Shown: positions 24,160 to 35,371 of the stretch, one piece after another | How positions within the stretch are numbered: position 1 is the first letter of the stretch | Layout: each line of letters starts with the position of its first letter | Translations under genes and position numbers: made by a program | Notes under the pieces: generated by a model | The model's input: only the letters and a program-made list of their open reading frames with translations | What the model was told of the DNA's origin: nothing | Databases searched by the model: none | DNA from: Mesostigma viride | Lineage: Eukaryota; Streptophyta; Mesostigmatophyceae; Mesostigmatales; Mesostigmataceae | Direction: 5' to 3' | NCBI GenBank assembly: GCA_009746045.1 | Contig: RPFO01000648.1 | Coordinates: 652,734 to 716,733 of the forward strand | DNA length: 64,000 nucleotides

Positions 24160-25545
24160 CTTGAATTGAATTGAATTGAATTCAATTGTAACATAACTCC
24201 GTTGGGAGTATATGTAGCACATAGCCCTTGAGAGGGGGCATATGGCCTATCATACATCCTAAGCTACTTCCTGCAAGGGTGGGGATGTAAAGGACCCTTG
24301 CTCTAGGTTCACCAGGGCACTTGCATCCCCATGATCTTCAAGCTATGCCCATCGAAGGGGGAGCCTGTCATGGGGGGGAAGATCAGCATAGCTATACAAA
24401 GAAGCTAGGGCATGGCGTCTCAGCAGAGAGTTACTCCCTGCATGGGCACAACATAACTAAATAAAGCTAGGCATCATCTGGAGTGTGGCTCATCATAGGC
24501 ACACATGTACATGATTAAATAAAGCGCGTGGCGTAGCTGGGATAGTGCCTCTAGGAGGCGTACATGTACATGGCCACGGTCTATCTATTCTACGCTACTA
24601 CTGCTGTATTCCCCTAAGCTGGGGCGTCTGGAGTCGCTGGGGCCGCAGGGGTCGCCTGCCAGGGCTTGTGGCCGACGTAGATGGCCGCCCCCTTCCAGTA
24701 CACCGGCTGCCCCGCCTTGGTCTGCCGGAGCTGGAGGTAGGTCGGCCATAGCTCCCGTCGCCGTTGTTGCTGCGCCAGGGTCAAGTCGTCATCAAGGGTG
24801 AAGAGAGTCTTCTCGAGCCGCTTGCGGCGTCTGAGAAAAGAAATCTTGTCCGCCGGGGTCTTAAAGGTGAGAAGGAGCGGGGGCGGCCCTGCCTTACCCC
24901 GTGCGCGGGGAAGGCGGTGGGCGACCAGCTCGATCTCACCAGTAAGGCCCATGCGATCAAGGATTTCTCTCTCAAAAGCACGCGCAAGCTTCTCGGAATT
25001 CTCACCTTCCTCCATCTTGAGATTCTTGACAATGACGTTGAGGCTGCGCTTGGCGAGCTCGGCCTCCTCGCGGAGGTCAAGCGTCTGCCGTTGGAGCTGG
25101 GCTGCCACGGCGGAGGTGGTGGAGGTGGTGTGCTGCTTAAGCATGTCCGCCCAGGTCGTGATGGGAGGAGCATCGCCGGCCAGGCCAGCAGAGGCTGGCT
25201 TGGCGGCAATGTCCTTCACTGCCTGGGCGGTGAGGCCTGCTGTGTTTCGCAAGACCTCGATAGCGATTGCATTATCCTTGAGGCGCTGGTCGATGTCGCG
25301 GAGCTGGGCGGTGATGGAGTCGGTGGAGGCGGAGGGGGGGGGGGGGTGGAGGCGAGGAGGGTGGCGGTGGCGGTGGGGATGGTGGGAAGCTCAGCAGCCA
25401 GTGTGCCGCCAATTGCCGCCACATCTGCGGCAAGAGGGGTCACGTGCTGCTCGAAAGCTTCCTTGAGGAGGGTGCGGATGGTGGCTTCGGTGGGGAAGAT
25501 GGGGGGGGGCGGGGGGGAAGGTGAGGAAGCCCAGATGGCGCACTT
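24160..25545 (-). mobile_element. ORF1-only non-LTR retroelement, copy A
   Basis: Minus strand, 5'-truncated. The C-terminal 212 codons of an L1-like ORF1 are open (25252-24614): a coiled-coil segment (WADMLKQHTTSTTSAVAAQL, LREEAELAKRSLN), an RRM-like part starting VIVKNLKMEEGE, and a C-terminal part with LTFKTPADKISFLRRRKRL and GQPVYWKGAAIYVG. The stop is followed directly by the family 3' UTR, ending in an AATTG/AATTC short tandem tail at 24161-24182. No ORF2 follows. This copy has the longest intact ORF1 C-terminus in the window. Confidence 0.85.
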
Positions 25546-25579
25546 GATCTACGTTATTTTATTAAGTGAGACAACTATT

Positions 25580-25720
25580 CCGTGTGCATCTTCCGTCAGC
25601 CCAAGAAGAGATGCCGTAGACCATTGTCCAGGCCCACACGCCAGCCCCTGTGGGCAAGTCCCCCCCGCCCCCAGGATGAAAGGGCGCTTTACTGAGTAGA
25701 GCAGCTAGGATTATTGTAGC
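25580..25720 (+). pseudogene. C-terminal fragment of another retroelement ORF
   Basis: This stretch matches the reverse strand at about 52090-52200. Both encode a lysine-rich then proline-rich end (around KKRWKTIVQAHTPAPVDKP in the other copy) closing with KGRF(T/A)E and a stop. The parent element is unidentified. Confidence 0.5.
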
Positions 25721-25969
25721 TAAGAGAAGAGTTAGCTTAGTTAGTTTTTCGCGGCTCCGTTACCCCCCACTATCAGCCATGGAATACGTGCTACGTACAT
25801 GATCTCCCAACGGAGTCAATCAATCAAGTTACACGTAATTCATTAATTAATTAGTCGCATGTCCCCGTTGGGGGACCGCGGAGCACTGTATTCCCCACGT
25901 AACATGTAACTGCGTCACGTGAGCGTAAGTCCTCAGGGAAATGAATATGGGATGGGGTGGATTAATTAT

Positions 25970-27885
25970 TTAAGGGGACTCGCACGTCCAAAAGCCTGAA
26001 AAACAGACTTTAGTGAGTATTAGTTCCAATGCACATGGGAACCATCTAGTGATGATTGGGTACCATAAATATGATGTTTGGACATTCATACCACCACTTG
26101 TTGGGGGTACTACCCCCAACCACGCACCGGTGGCGAGCTAAAAATAGAAAAAGACGCTATTTATGAGATATTTTGCCCAAGACAAACCACTTGTCTAAAT
26201 GACCTGCCCATACATACCTGCAAAGTTCCCCCACTTTTTTAAAAGCTGGGCTATTTACATGGCCAAAATGGTCACATTTGTTTGAGTTATTAATTTTCCC
26301 GCAAAATGGGTACTTTTTTGAGCCAAAAAAAAAAAAATCAAATCATTAACACATCAGATTGGGTCATCCATACATGCGATATTCCACTGAGTGGGGGGAA
26401 ACACAACCCCAAAGTTTGAGCTCATTCTGACAAGCGTAGCTCAAGTTATTGATTTTCCTGTGATGCCACCTGGGTAGACGCTAAAAGAGAATTGAGCTAG
26501 TGCTGAGCCAAAATGACATCTGTTTTGCTACCCTAGACACCCAAAAACATGCCCACTTTGATCACGGAGTGTGAGGAGGATGTCCGGAGCGTCATACGCC
26601 CCACCCCTCCATCGTCACAGCCAGCCTTGTGAGTCTACCCTTAACAACAAGGCTGGTAGGACGACACGCCTGAGCAGCATATGTCATGCCTATCTCAGGC
26701 TAATAATGTGTGATTTTGTGCCAACAACCAAGTTGTTCCACCCAACAACACATTAAAAACCCTGTTCCAAAATGCCCAACAAGCCGGACATGTGGAGGAC
26801 CACACACGCAGTATATAAAGAGAAAATAAGCTGACTTTTTATCCAGCCAACCTGTGGCTAGCTGCTCTGGTTAGCATGACAAAGGCTATCATTTACTCAG
26901 TGGGAAAGGTGAAGAGACCATTGGAACAACCTACCTGACGCATGTGCCACCAAAGCATTGTGTCCCGCAAAATGCACACTGCCTCCTTTCTAACAAGCAC
27001 GAGCCACTTTCTTTAGGAGACAGGTGCCAGCTCGTCAGTGTCTGGGGAAAATGATGCCGCTGCTTAGGAAGACCGCGTGAATTTCCTCGAACACAACTGT
27101 CTATAAAGCAAAAGAAATTTCAGAGAAGCATGGAAATAAAAGCATTACACCTTCCCGACAGGTTGTGGGCCACGCGCTGCAGCAAGCCAGCCACGTCACA
27201 GACGAACTTGCTAAAAAACATCCAGGAATCTAGCGATGCAGCGCCAGGACCCGCAAGTTCATGGCTGCATCTGGCCGGAAAGAAGGCAAAAAGCTTACGC
27301 TCAACGAGCTAAGAAAGCAGGAAAGCGCTATCTTAGGACGTTTAATACAAGAACGTACCATAACGGGCATTTATTCGTGCCCAGGCGCACAAGAAAGGCC
27401 ACCCTTTCATGGAGAGGTCGGGCGCGCATCGCGCAGGCCTAATGTTATCTTACCGCAAAATGACGGGAAAGGTAAAGATAGCAGCGGGAATTTTTACGGC
27501 TTTAGAAACATCATTAAATTAGCTTCCATTAGGACGATCAAAACTGGCAACAATCGACAATCACACCTGCAGGCATCCATTATACTTTATTCATCCCGAC
27601 AGAAATTCAGGCCGGACCCCCCCTGCCGATGGTAAAAAAAAAGAGCCCGCGACATTATAGATCGCAACTATCCCACCATAAATTAGAATCAGTAACTAAT
27701 TTTCTCCAAGAATCGAGCATTTTTTCTGCTTTCCGCGAGCCAGATTTGTCACGTTTCGTCTAAAAGCAGTCACCATGGCCACTTCCGCAAGGGGTGCGCG
27801 CACCGTGCACCCACTTTTCACGGTACGGAGGGTACCGCGGAATTTTTTTGGCGCGGAAAATATTCGCCGCGCCGAGTCCCCTTAA
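25970..27885. mobile_element. TTAA-flanked DNA transposon copy 1 (non-autonomous, 1,908 bp)
   Basis: TTAA at 25970-25973 and 27882-27885 flank an element (25974-27881) that starts GGGGACTCG and ends CGAGTCCCC. Internal sequence is homologous to the element at 48597-50489, including CTAAAAATAGAAAAAGACGC and a region with CCCAGGCGC(A/G)CAAGAAA. TTAA duplication is the signature of piggyBac-type transposition. The best open frame (27261-27635, with LTLNELRKQESAILGRLI) is short and shows no transposase motif I recognise. Confidence 0.8.
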
Positions 27886-28005
27886 TTATTTCAGGGGACG
27901 TGGCGCGCCGAATATTTTCTGCGCCAAAAAATTTGCGGTACCGTCCGTACGGTGTATAATGTGTGCCCGGAGGCCGGACCGCTCAACCCTCGCGGAGGTG
28001 GCCAT
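27775..28005. repeat. Large imperfect palindrome at the right end of the TTAA element
   Basis: CCATGGCCAC near 27775 pairs with GTGGCCATGG near 28000. The arms include GCGGAATTTTTTTGGCGC and its approximate complement, and turn over at the GTCCCC-TTAA-TTATTTCAGGGGAC centre (27876-27899). It looks like two right ends of the same family placed head to head. Confidence 0.8.
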
Positions 28006-29090
28006 GGCGGCATGCCTTTCGGGCAATATTAATCGATATGGCATGTAGAAAGCTAGAAAAAAATGCATGAATTTCACAGAAGATTAGTTGATCATTTCAT
28101 GGCGGAAAGTTTACGGTTTGCAATATCGCTAATTTCTCGAACGGCTACGGGCACGGGGGTCCAGGATATAATTTCTCTTGCGGATAATGAAATTTAATGC
28201 AGGTTTACGGCAGCAATTCTGAGGCAACGTAGGCTCTAAAGAGCGATTATGAAGCTGTAATGGTGTTGTTGTCGAGTTTCCGCCGAAACTTCCCAGTTTC
28301 TTTTACACTTCCGGCATTCAAGGTAAGGACCTGTCTACGTAGGCCTGCGCATGTCGCCTTCAACGTATTCACAGAAGGCGCACCTTCCTTGTTCGCCTGG
28401 ACAATGGATGATGTCTTTTATTGTTCGCGCTTGCGTGCCAGTTTATGCATCAAACATTTCCAGGCAGGCAGGTGCATTAACGTCGGCCTTTCGCCTTTTT
28501 TTCGGGCAGCTTCCCAGCAGGAAGCTCTCCATGTCTTTCGGTTGCTTCGTCAGATTCTTAGCAATTTCGTACAGTTTCGTGTAGTTTGTGGAATGTGGCT
28601 GGCATGCTTAAGGCGCCGAGGTTAAGTTGTTGGTAATGTGTTGGCATTAATTTGTTTTCCATAATCCTTTGGACATGAGCTTGCTCAGACGCTTTGTTTT
28701 GTGCCGGATCTGACACGCCTGTTTTAGTAACGACATCCGGCATGTGCCTAGTGGCTAACAAGCTGGCATCAGCTTCTTAGCAAATTACCATATTGGAAAG
28801 GAAGGTGAGAGTGGTTCTTTTGCTGACCATACTGCATGAGTGGCATTGCATTAGATAGGTGTTTCCATTGCTTTCCTTGAGCTATAACCATAGAGACTTC
28901 CCTTCTATGTGTGCAGCAAGGCAGGCTGGATAGGATGTGAAGAATGCTTGGCAGACGGCAGTATGACTTGCTGCCAAGTTTGCAGGCCGCAGTTGCCTCT
29001 ATTGCTTGGGCAGTCTTTCTAAGGTTTTTACACGTATGCTAATTGCTGAGTTCTTGGCATAAATTTACAAGGTAACCTTGGGCAGTGAGC
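28006..29090. other. Unassigned region with a possible first exon
   Basis: At 28260 an ATG opens 21 codons (MVLLSSFRRNFPVSFTLPAF...) that end at AAG|GTAAGG, a strong donor. I found no matching second exon, so this is only a candidate. The rest is AT-rich sequence with no repeat structure I recognise. Confidence 0.3.
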
Positions 29091-29099
29091 ATAATGTAT

Positions 29100-29432
29100 T
29101 CCAGCCGTGTTCAGCCCGTCTCACGTTTCGAGACTGAACAAGTCTCGAGTGGACACGTGTGTAGTACTCCCACACACACAGATCTCGAATGATTTATCTA
29201 GTACCAAATCCGAAAGGCTTGCATCACTCCCCGGAAAGGAGAACTTTTGCGGATGACTGTAGGTGTCAGTTGGCGATGCCTTAGGATCAGGAGACGTCCG
29301 TCCTATAGTCAGCAAAAGTTGGTGCGAGAGGTCCCCAGTTTGATTCCGGCCTGGATTCATTTGCAGATCGCGTTTTCCGCGTACCGGCACTGAACGCAAA
29401 TGGTTTCCACCTTTGCGGCGTGCCACATCAGA
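29100..29432 (+). mobile_element. SINE-like element, 333 bp, with 9-bp target-site duplication
   Basis: ATAATGTAT at 29091-29099 and again at 29433-29441 flanks the element. It contains a Pol III B-box-like GTTTGATTCC at about 29339 preceded by GGTGCGAGAGGTCCCC. A related copy is at 60936-61206 on the other strand (with the perfect B box GTTCGATTCC), and a 3'-end fragment is at about 61700-61771. The tRNA-like part is internal rather than at the 5' end, so the exact Pol III promoter is uncertain. Confidence 0.8.
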
Positions 29433-29759
29433 ATAATGTATGCTCTCTTGGTGCATGTGTGCCTAGCTAGCGATGGTGTTGCTATGCCCACACTGGCAAG
29501 GCTGGCCATGCTGAGGGCAGGGGAGGGCAGATGAGGTGCCTAGCCTTAATTTCTTATGTTGTGTGATCGAGTTGGGCATGTTTTTGGGCTTCTTGGATGG
29601 AAAACATCATGTCTAGGTGGCCTTATACACAGCAGAAAAGCCTTATTTAGCGTATGTTCAGGTTTTAGCACGCAAAAACTTATAACTTGAGCTAGACTTG
29701 TCGGAATGACCTGGGACTTGGACCACAGCTGTACATGTCCCCCTCATTAGCCAGATTTT

Positions 29760-32700
29760 TGCTACATTTTGTTGCCAGAAATTCTAATACGCACACGGGC
29801 TGACATATTTTCCCGAGGCTAATACGCAATATTATGACGAGCAAACGCTCCACGATGCAACGCTGCCAACGCAGTTTGGAGGCTGCGATGAGCAATGCAA
29901 ACACGCCTGCAGCTCCGGCTGCAGTTCCGCCTCCCGGCCTCGCAGGCAGCGGTGACACTGACCAAGCGTTAGTGGTCTACTCGGCTCCTCCCGAGGCCTC
30001 GCCCTCGGCATCGCCTGAGCCCAAACACAGTTACCCTACGTCCCTTCCGCGCTGGCGCCAGGTCGACTTCGACGTCACCTCTCCCGGCTATTGGGCAACG
30101 CACCCGACTCAATTCATGGATAACATGTTTTCCGGCTCGCACGCCTTGCTTGTGGAACTGCGCACGGCCAGCATCGCCTCAACACTGTGAACGTCTCCCA
30201 GGCGCCGCATTTGGTCCAAACCATTGCGGACATTCTTCACTTTACCCCTCGCCCCCGCCTTCAGCGCTACGCTCTCTGCTCCCTCCTCGGGCGCACCGAG
30301 GCCGAGATCTGGGATCTAACGCCCTCCGCCCCCACTGCCCTCACCGAAACCACATTTCAATCCATCCTCACGGAGCACCTTGCACAGCACGTGACCCCCC
30401 TTGCCGCAGATATGGCAGCAATGAGCAGCATGCTGGCTGCTGAGCTCCCTCACCTTTCCACCACCGCCACCGCCACCTCCAAAACCACCGACGCCATCAC
30501 CGACCAGCTCCTCGACATCGACCAGCGCCTCAAGGACAACGCCATGATTTGCCATCGAGTGCCTGCAAAACACCGCAGGCCTCACTGCCCAGGCGATGAA
30601 GGACATTGCCGCTCAGCCAGCACCTGCTGGCCCAGCCGACGATGGTCCTCCCACGTACCCAGACCTGGGCGGACATGCTGAAGCACCACACCACCTCCAC
30701 CGCCTCCACCATCGCGGCACAGATGAAGCAACAAACGCTCGACCTCCGCGACTCGGAGGCCGACATCACCAAGCGCAGCCACAATGTCATCGTCAAGCAC
30801 TTCGACCAGCCGGCAGGTGTGGACTTGGAGTCTCTTGCCATAGCGTTTAAGCTCGACATTCTTACCCCCATGCAACTCACTGGTGAGCTGCGGATGTCGT
30901 CTGTCCGCCTTCCCCCCGCGCGAGGTAACGCTGGCCTGGCCCCCCTGCTCCTCACCTTTAAGTACATGGCGGATAAGCTGTTGTTTCTTAAATGCCGCAA
31001 GAAGCTCTCGGGGACTTCCTACACCGGCGCTGGACGACGACTTGACCCCAGTGCCACAGCAACAGCGGCGATAGGAGCTATAAAGGCTGACCTGCCTCCA
31101 GCTCCGGCAGACCGCAGGGGGGAAACCGGTATACTGGAGGGGGGCGGTCATCCAAGTCGACCACAAGCCCTGCAGGTGCCCCCTGCCACCTCAGCAAACC
31201 CAGTCTAGGGAATATGTAGCGGAGAAGCGTAGATTAGTCAGGCTTAGTTTAGCACGTGGCTCACGCCTATGCGCATGTGCGCCTATAATGGCCCTCCCCA
31301 TGGATGATGCATTAACTCGTCGTCTGTCCCTGGTCCTCTACGGAGGACTGAGTTGAACTCAGTCCTCTCTAGAGGACCGAGTTTTTGGGTTTCGTAGAAA
31401 ATTCGCCCCGGTCAGAATGTTTGACAAAAAAATTCTCTCAAAATTTATTCAAATACTACGTGAAAAGATCTTTCTTGGACATATTTTTGGGATTTTTTTG
31501 GATTTGGTATGCGCGGCTAACTGTACGGTCAAAGTACAGGTGGTAAGGGTACTTTTCCACGTGAAACGCGAGTTCCGGAAATGCACGACCTAGCCATGGC
31601 GGCTCGCGCCCATGCATGCAGTTTACGTTTGCGGACGAGTTAGCCGTCCAGACTCAGTAAATAGATTTAACATGCCCTAAAGATGATATAAATCAATTTT
31701 TAGCTCGCGGGGATGCGATTTACCCGGTGTCGGCACTGTTCTTGCTGGAAAAAACTGCGATAAGGCAGGTCGACGGAATTGATTACTGCGCTTGCTTTCC
31801 GGCGCAATTTCAATGGCTGATAGGTTTCTTTCTACATTTGAACATGAGTTGTATTAGAATATATTGAGTGACAGTATAGATTTGATGATCTCGACCATTC
31901 TGTCACGTCATGGTCTATGTGCCGCAAAGTGCCACTTTTGCGGGCACCGCCTGGGCCAAGGTAACGCCAGCCGTGCCAGGTAAAGCCGGATAATCGTTGC
32001 CTCTTCGTTCCTTGATGTTCGTACATGAGTTTAAGCTTGCGAGGCGTTGTCAGGTTCAAGTCTTGATGCTCTTTCTTGACCGTTGCCTGCCCCTCTCTAA
32101 AACCCCCTTTTCAGATGATGTTAGCAGGCATTTGCCTTAACCCAGTGTAGTTGTGCAGGGTTTTAGGAGCTGTGCAGGTTTAAACACCTTCATAGATGTT
32201 AGTTATTCTTTTGCTACGTTCATACTGCATGATTGTGTGGCCACGGGCTGCGTCAAGGGTGCATTCAAGCTTTTACGGGTGAGTGAAAAGTCTTGGTGAC
32301 AAACCACTGCCATCATGTGCCAGCAACTATGTTGGCCACATCATGGCAAGGCAAAACAGTTATAGCCATATCTATTGTTGTTTGAAACAATGGAAATATG
32401 CTTAACCTACCCATTATATTGGTGGTTGACACTTATAACATAACCCTTTGTTGGTAGGTATCCAAGCCCATTCCCTACATGCATGCATAGGCTCTCACTA
32501 CATGATAAGGTATGATATACCTGAAGTATGATGATGCAAGTGTGTTGTCCTGTAATGCTTGAAGGGAAATGAGTTGATTGGGATGGTTGGTGGCCACGGT
32601 GATGTAGTATGACCGCACTTACATGCTAGCAAAGTTAGCAAAAGCCCCATTCCTCTCCTGAGGACTGAGAGTTTTTTAATTGTTTCAGGCAGTTGCAGTG

Positions 32701-33096
32701 GCCAAATGGAGCCCAGTTTTTTGCCACGCTTCAAGAACTATGTTGTTTACATGCCTATATTTTTTCTTCATGCACCAGGATTTGATTGAATTTTTCCCAC
32801 TCGTTCTTATCCCGAAAAATGCAAATTCGCGAGGGGCGCCCAACGTCCGTGTAATTTTCAGGTGTTCGGGTCAAGTTTTCACATATGCAGTATTTTTGCC
32901 AACAAAATGATATCTAGTACACCCCAGATCCACATCAAAACATTTGGGATGGACCCCCCACCTAGTCGCTACACGCGGTTGAAAATTGTCAACTCAGTCC
33001 TCCTGTGAGGACTGAGTTGGGACAGACGACGAGTTAAGAATTTAGCCAAGCTCTGCCTATGCAGAGAGCTACTCGATCTCTGCTGAGAAGCCATGC
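29760..33096 (+). mobile_element. ORF1-only retroelement, copy B (diverged subfamily), interrupted
   Basis: The 5' end resembles copies C and D (ATATTTTCCCGAGGCTAATACGC); an ATG follows at 29834 (MTSKRSTMQRC). ORF1 is broken by frameshifts near 30180 and 30550-30600 but is recognisable: LQRYALCSLLGRTEAEIW, TWADMLKHHTTSTASTIAAQ, ITKRSHNVIVKHFD, LTFKYMADKLLFLK. It ends at 31208; its 3' UTR is split by the TTAA element at 31316-33033 and resumes at 33034 until about 33096. Comparison with 50810-50940 shows the uninterrupted 3' UTR. No ORF2. Confidence 0.8.
31312..33037. mobile_element. TTAA-flanked DNA element, second family (1,718 bp)
   Basis: TTAA at 31312-31315 and 33034-33037 flank 31316-33033. 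Termini are perfect 15-bp inverted repeats, CTCGTCGTCTGTCCC and GGGACAGACGACGAG. Just inside each end there is a second palindrome: AGGACTGAGTTGAACTCAGT near 31345 and AACTCAGTCCTCCTGTGAGG near 32990. The empty site is seen at 50860-50870 (GATGCATTAAGAATTT). No open frame longer than about 80 codons, so non-autonomous. The termini differ from those of the 25974 and 48597 family. Confidence 0.93.
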
Positions 33097-33097
33097 C

Positions 33098-33530
33098 CTA
33101 ATACGCAGGCGGATGGGGCTGACGCGACTGCAACAGTCCCACCACACGCAACAGTTCCCAGAACAGCGCGCTACGCGGATCGGCTAGCCCCCGCCCTTGC
33201 CTTGCCTGGCTCAGGCCCTGGCACTCCCAACCCGCAGTTACCAAGTCGATGGCATGATGTCTGCGCAACAACTGCTGCACCTGCACCTCACCGATGGCTC
33301 GGATACCTTGATGACATTCCCCAAACGGGTCACGCCATGCTGATGGCGGAAACTGCGCGGGATACTCTCGCGACAACACGCCACAGTGACTGAAGTACAC
33401 CTGACGCGCCTTGTGCGATGGCTCTACCGCGATGAGTTTACGGCACAAGCCGCCTGCGGCTAAAAAGCCTGCAATGCCCCCTCCGATCCCCGCAAACAGT
33501 TCCAACACGGCTACCGCACCCTTGGCAAAA
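33098..33530 (-). pseudogene. C5 cytosine DNA methyltransferase fragment, probably retroelement-borne
   Basis: Minus strand, one open frame from about 33530. AdoMet-binding motif I is LELFAGIGGGIAGF; the catalytic loop (motif IV) is DLVTAGWECQGLS, followed by QGRGLADPRSALFWELLRVV. The usual Pro-Cys is Glu-Cys here; the catalytic cysteine remains. The frame stops where it meets the 3' UTR of copy B (about 33096), so motifs VI-X are missing. Immediately upstream (same strand, other frame) is a retropepsin-like segment, which suggests a retrotransposon that captured a methyltransferase, as is known in some algae and dinoflagellates. A fragment of a host gene is less likely given the surroundings. 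Confidence 0.75.
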
Positions 33531-33879
33531 TCAGGGGCCTGCGGTAAGATTGCAGCAGAAAAATTTCCTTGGGCCTCCGAGACACCCGGTTGCACCAAAG
33601 TGAGGCCATGGCTGGCCATCTGAGGAATGGTGACGACGGCTTCAGTCACCCGCTTGCGCATACAGCCCGGCTGCCCGGCGTGGACGTCACAGCATCCAGC
33701 GACCACTGCGTGCGCATCTTGGCAATGCTCGCCGTTGGCTGAGGCAGTACCGTCCGATGCTTGTCCCACGCCGATATGAGCCCGCCGCCCGTACCTCCAC
33801 CATGCTGACCTCCACCACGCCCGCAGCCGCTGAAGGGTTGAGGCGTGCAGCCCCGGCTGAAGAACTGAAGCATGAGACC

Positions 33880-34142
33880 GGCACACTGGCCCGCTTCAGG
33901 CCAGCCCCATCCCAATCAGGGATGTAAGATGCCTCCTTCGCCCTATAGTCCACCTGAACCATGGCGCGAGCAAGGACATCCACCCCGAGTAGTGCGGAAT
34001 ATCCAAACTTGTTGACCACCAGCGCATACGCGGACACGGTGGTCATGCTAGAGGCGCGCAACGGATTGAAAATCACGTTGACTTTAACCGCCGTCATAGC
34101 GTACGGCTTACTAGCCGGACCCTGCCAACCTGACACAGACAA
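33880..34142 (-). pseudogene. Retropepsin-like (aspartic protease) C-terminal fragment
   Basis: The frame reads NKFGYSALLGVDVLARAMVQ then VDYRAKEASY, matching the C-terminal LLGxDxL...DY motif of retroviral-type proteases. The catalytic DTG/DSG half is missing: the fragment is cut at about 34140, where a short direct repeat (ACAAGTATCAAGAAAGT, 34139 and 34166) begins. A frameshift separates it from the methyltransferase frame. Confidence 0.6.
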
Positions 34143-34800
34143 GTATCAAGAAAGTCTGAGGCGACAAGTATCAAGAAAGTTATGGCGTTCCGACTTCCCG
34201 GTTGCGCGCGAGCGCGAGCCGGCTGTTCTTCTAAGTCGTGCGTGAATATTTGCCGACGGCATATGGGGTCGACTGTAATTCCTGGGCTGACAGGAATGAG
34301 GTGCTGTACCTACGACGGTATTGGATTAATACGTCGTACGCAGGAAATAGGAACCTTAACCTGTGGTCTGTTGGTACCGCAGGCTTAGTCCTGGACTACT
34401 GGGTGCAGACGCAATAATCACTGTGTAGACTGTACTCTGTGGTCACTGAGCCTGTATGGCAGACCTACTGTATAGGATCTGGACGCTGTACAGGTTATTA
34501 ATACTGTACCGGGGTGTTAATACTGAGCAGGCCCTACGAGGCTGCTCTGGCCTAGCAAAGCACAGTGAACAAGTACATAAAGAATAGGCCAGTGCCAACT
34601 GGTCATCTCTTGCGAGCCCGCCTCACGTGTGTTGCCTTGACTTTGCAAACTCGTGTCTAAGCCTCAAGTGTCTGAGTGCTGTAACATTATCCAATTTTAA
34701 CAAAGCTCCGTTCCAACCACATTCACACAATTGCTGCATTGCAACCATATCCTTATACATTGCACTTAAAAACGTTAACTCAAATTACAAGCAGTCTCGA
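34143..34800. other. Unassigned intergenic region
   Basis: Contains a short direct repeat (34139-34183) and variants of TACTGTA around 34430-34520. No gene or element boundary recognised. Confidence 0.4.
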
Positions 34801-34817
34801 CGGAACGACCAGGAGGG

Positions 34818-35318
34818 TTGTTGCTGTGTGCTGCGTGCAGCGTTGACGACGTGGTGAAGCTCGTCGGGTGTCGAATGGTGCAGGAAGAACAACGGCAGCA
34901 GGATTTCCGGTTTCCTCGGCAGTCTTCTGGTGGTTCTATATTCCATGAATTGCGTTGTGTGGTTCGAGATTTATCCTTATTGCTTGCAGATCGGCCACCC
35001 GTTGAGCGCAACTTTGCGCAATTCGTCGACGACCAGGTCGAGGATTGGGAGCGCATTTTGCAACACGTCCGGACCATCGTTGTTCCGGCACACCGGAGCG
35101 CCGACGACATTGAGCAAGAGCTGCACGGTCTGGTCGGAATACAGACTGTGATCACAGCATTAGTCGACCGGGTGCGTGCGGAGTTGGTGGCCAGGCGAGA
35201 AGGAGCTGCGGAGCCAGCTGGTGCGGTGCGACAAGAGTTCGTGCAGGCAGTGGCAGGTGTGGGCGCGCAACGTGCGTTCGCAGGCGACAATCTTGTTCAG
35301 CAGCGTATATTGCTTTAA
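34818..35318 (+). CDS. Hypothetical open frame upstream of gag (166 codons)
   Basis: An open frame with acidic/helical composition (DDQVEDWERILQHVRTIV, SADDIEQELHGL) just before the gag remnant. It may belong to the same retroelement. I do not recognise a domain, and its start codon is uncertain. Confidence 0.3.
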   Translation: MLLCAACSVDDVVKLVGCRMVQEEQRQQDFRFPRQSSGGSIFHELRCVVRDLSLLLADRPPVERNFAQFVDDQVEDWERILQHVRTIVVPAHRSADDIEQELHGLVGIQTVITALVDRVRAELVARREGAAEPAGAVRQEFVQAVAGVGAQRAFAGDNLVQQRILL

Positions 35319-35371
35319 TTGCTGTCTGGCCACTTGGCTGATCTGTATAGCCGACCTGAACAAGACCCATC

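Noticed and set aside
24764-25699. Plus-strand glycine-rich protein
   Set aside because: Antisense to the well-supported L1-like ORF1 on the minus strand.
29250-29360. Functional tRNA gene
   Set aside because: A B box is present but no foldable cloverleaf with acceptor stem; it is part of a SINE-like repeat.
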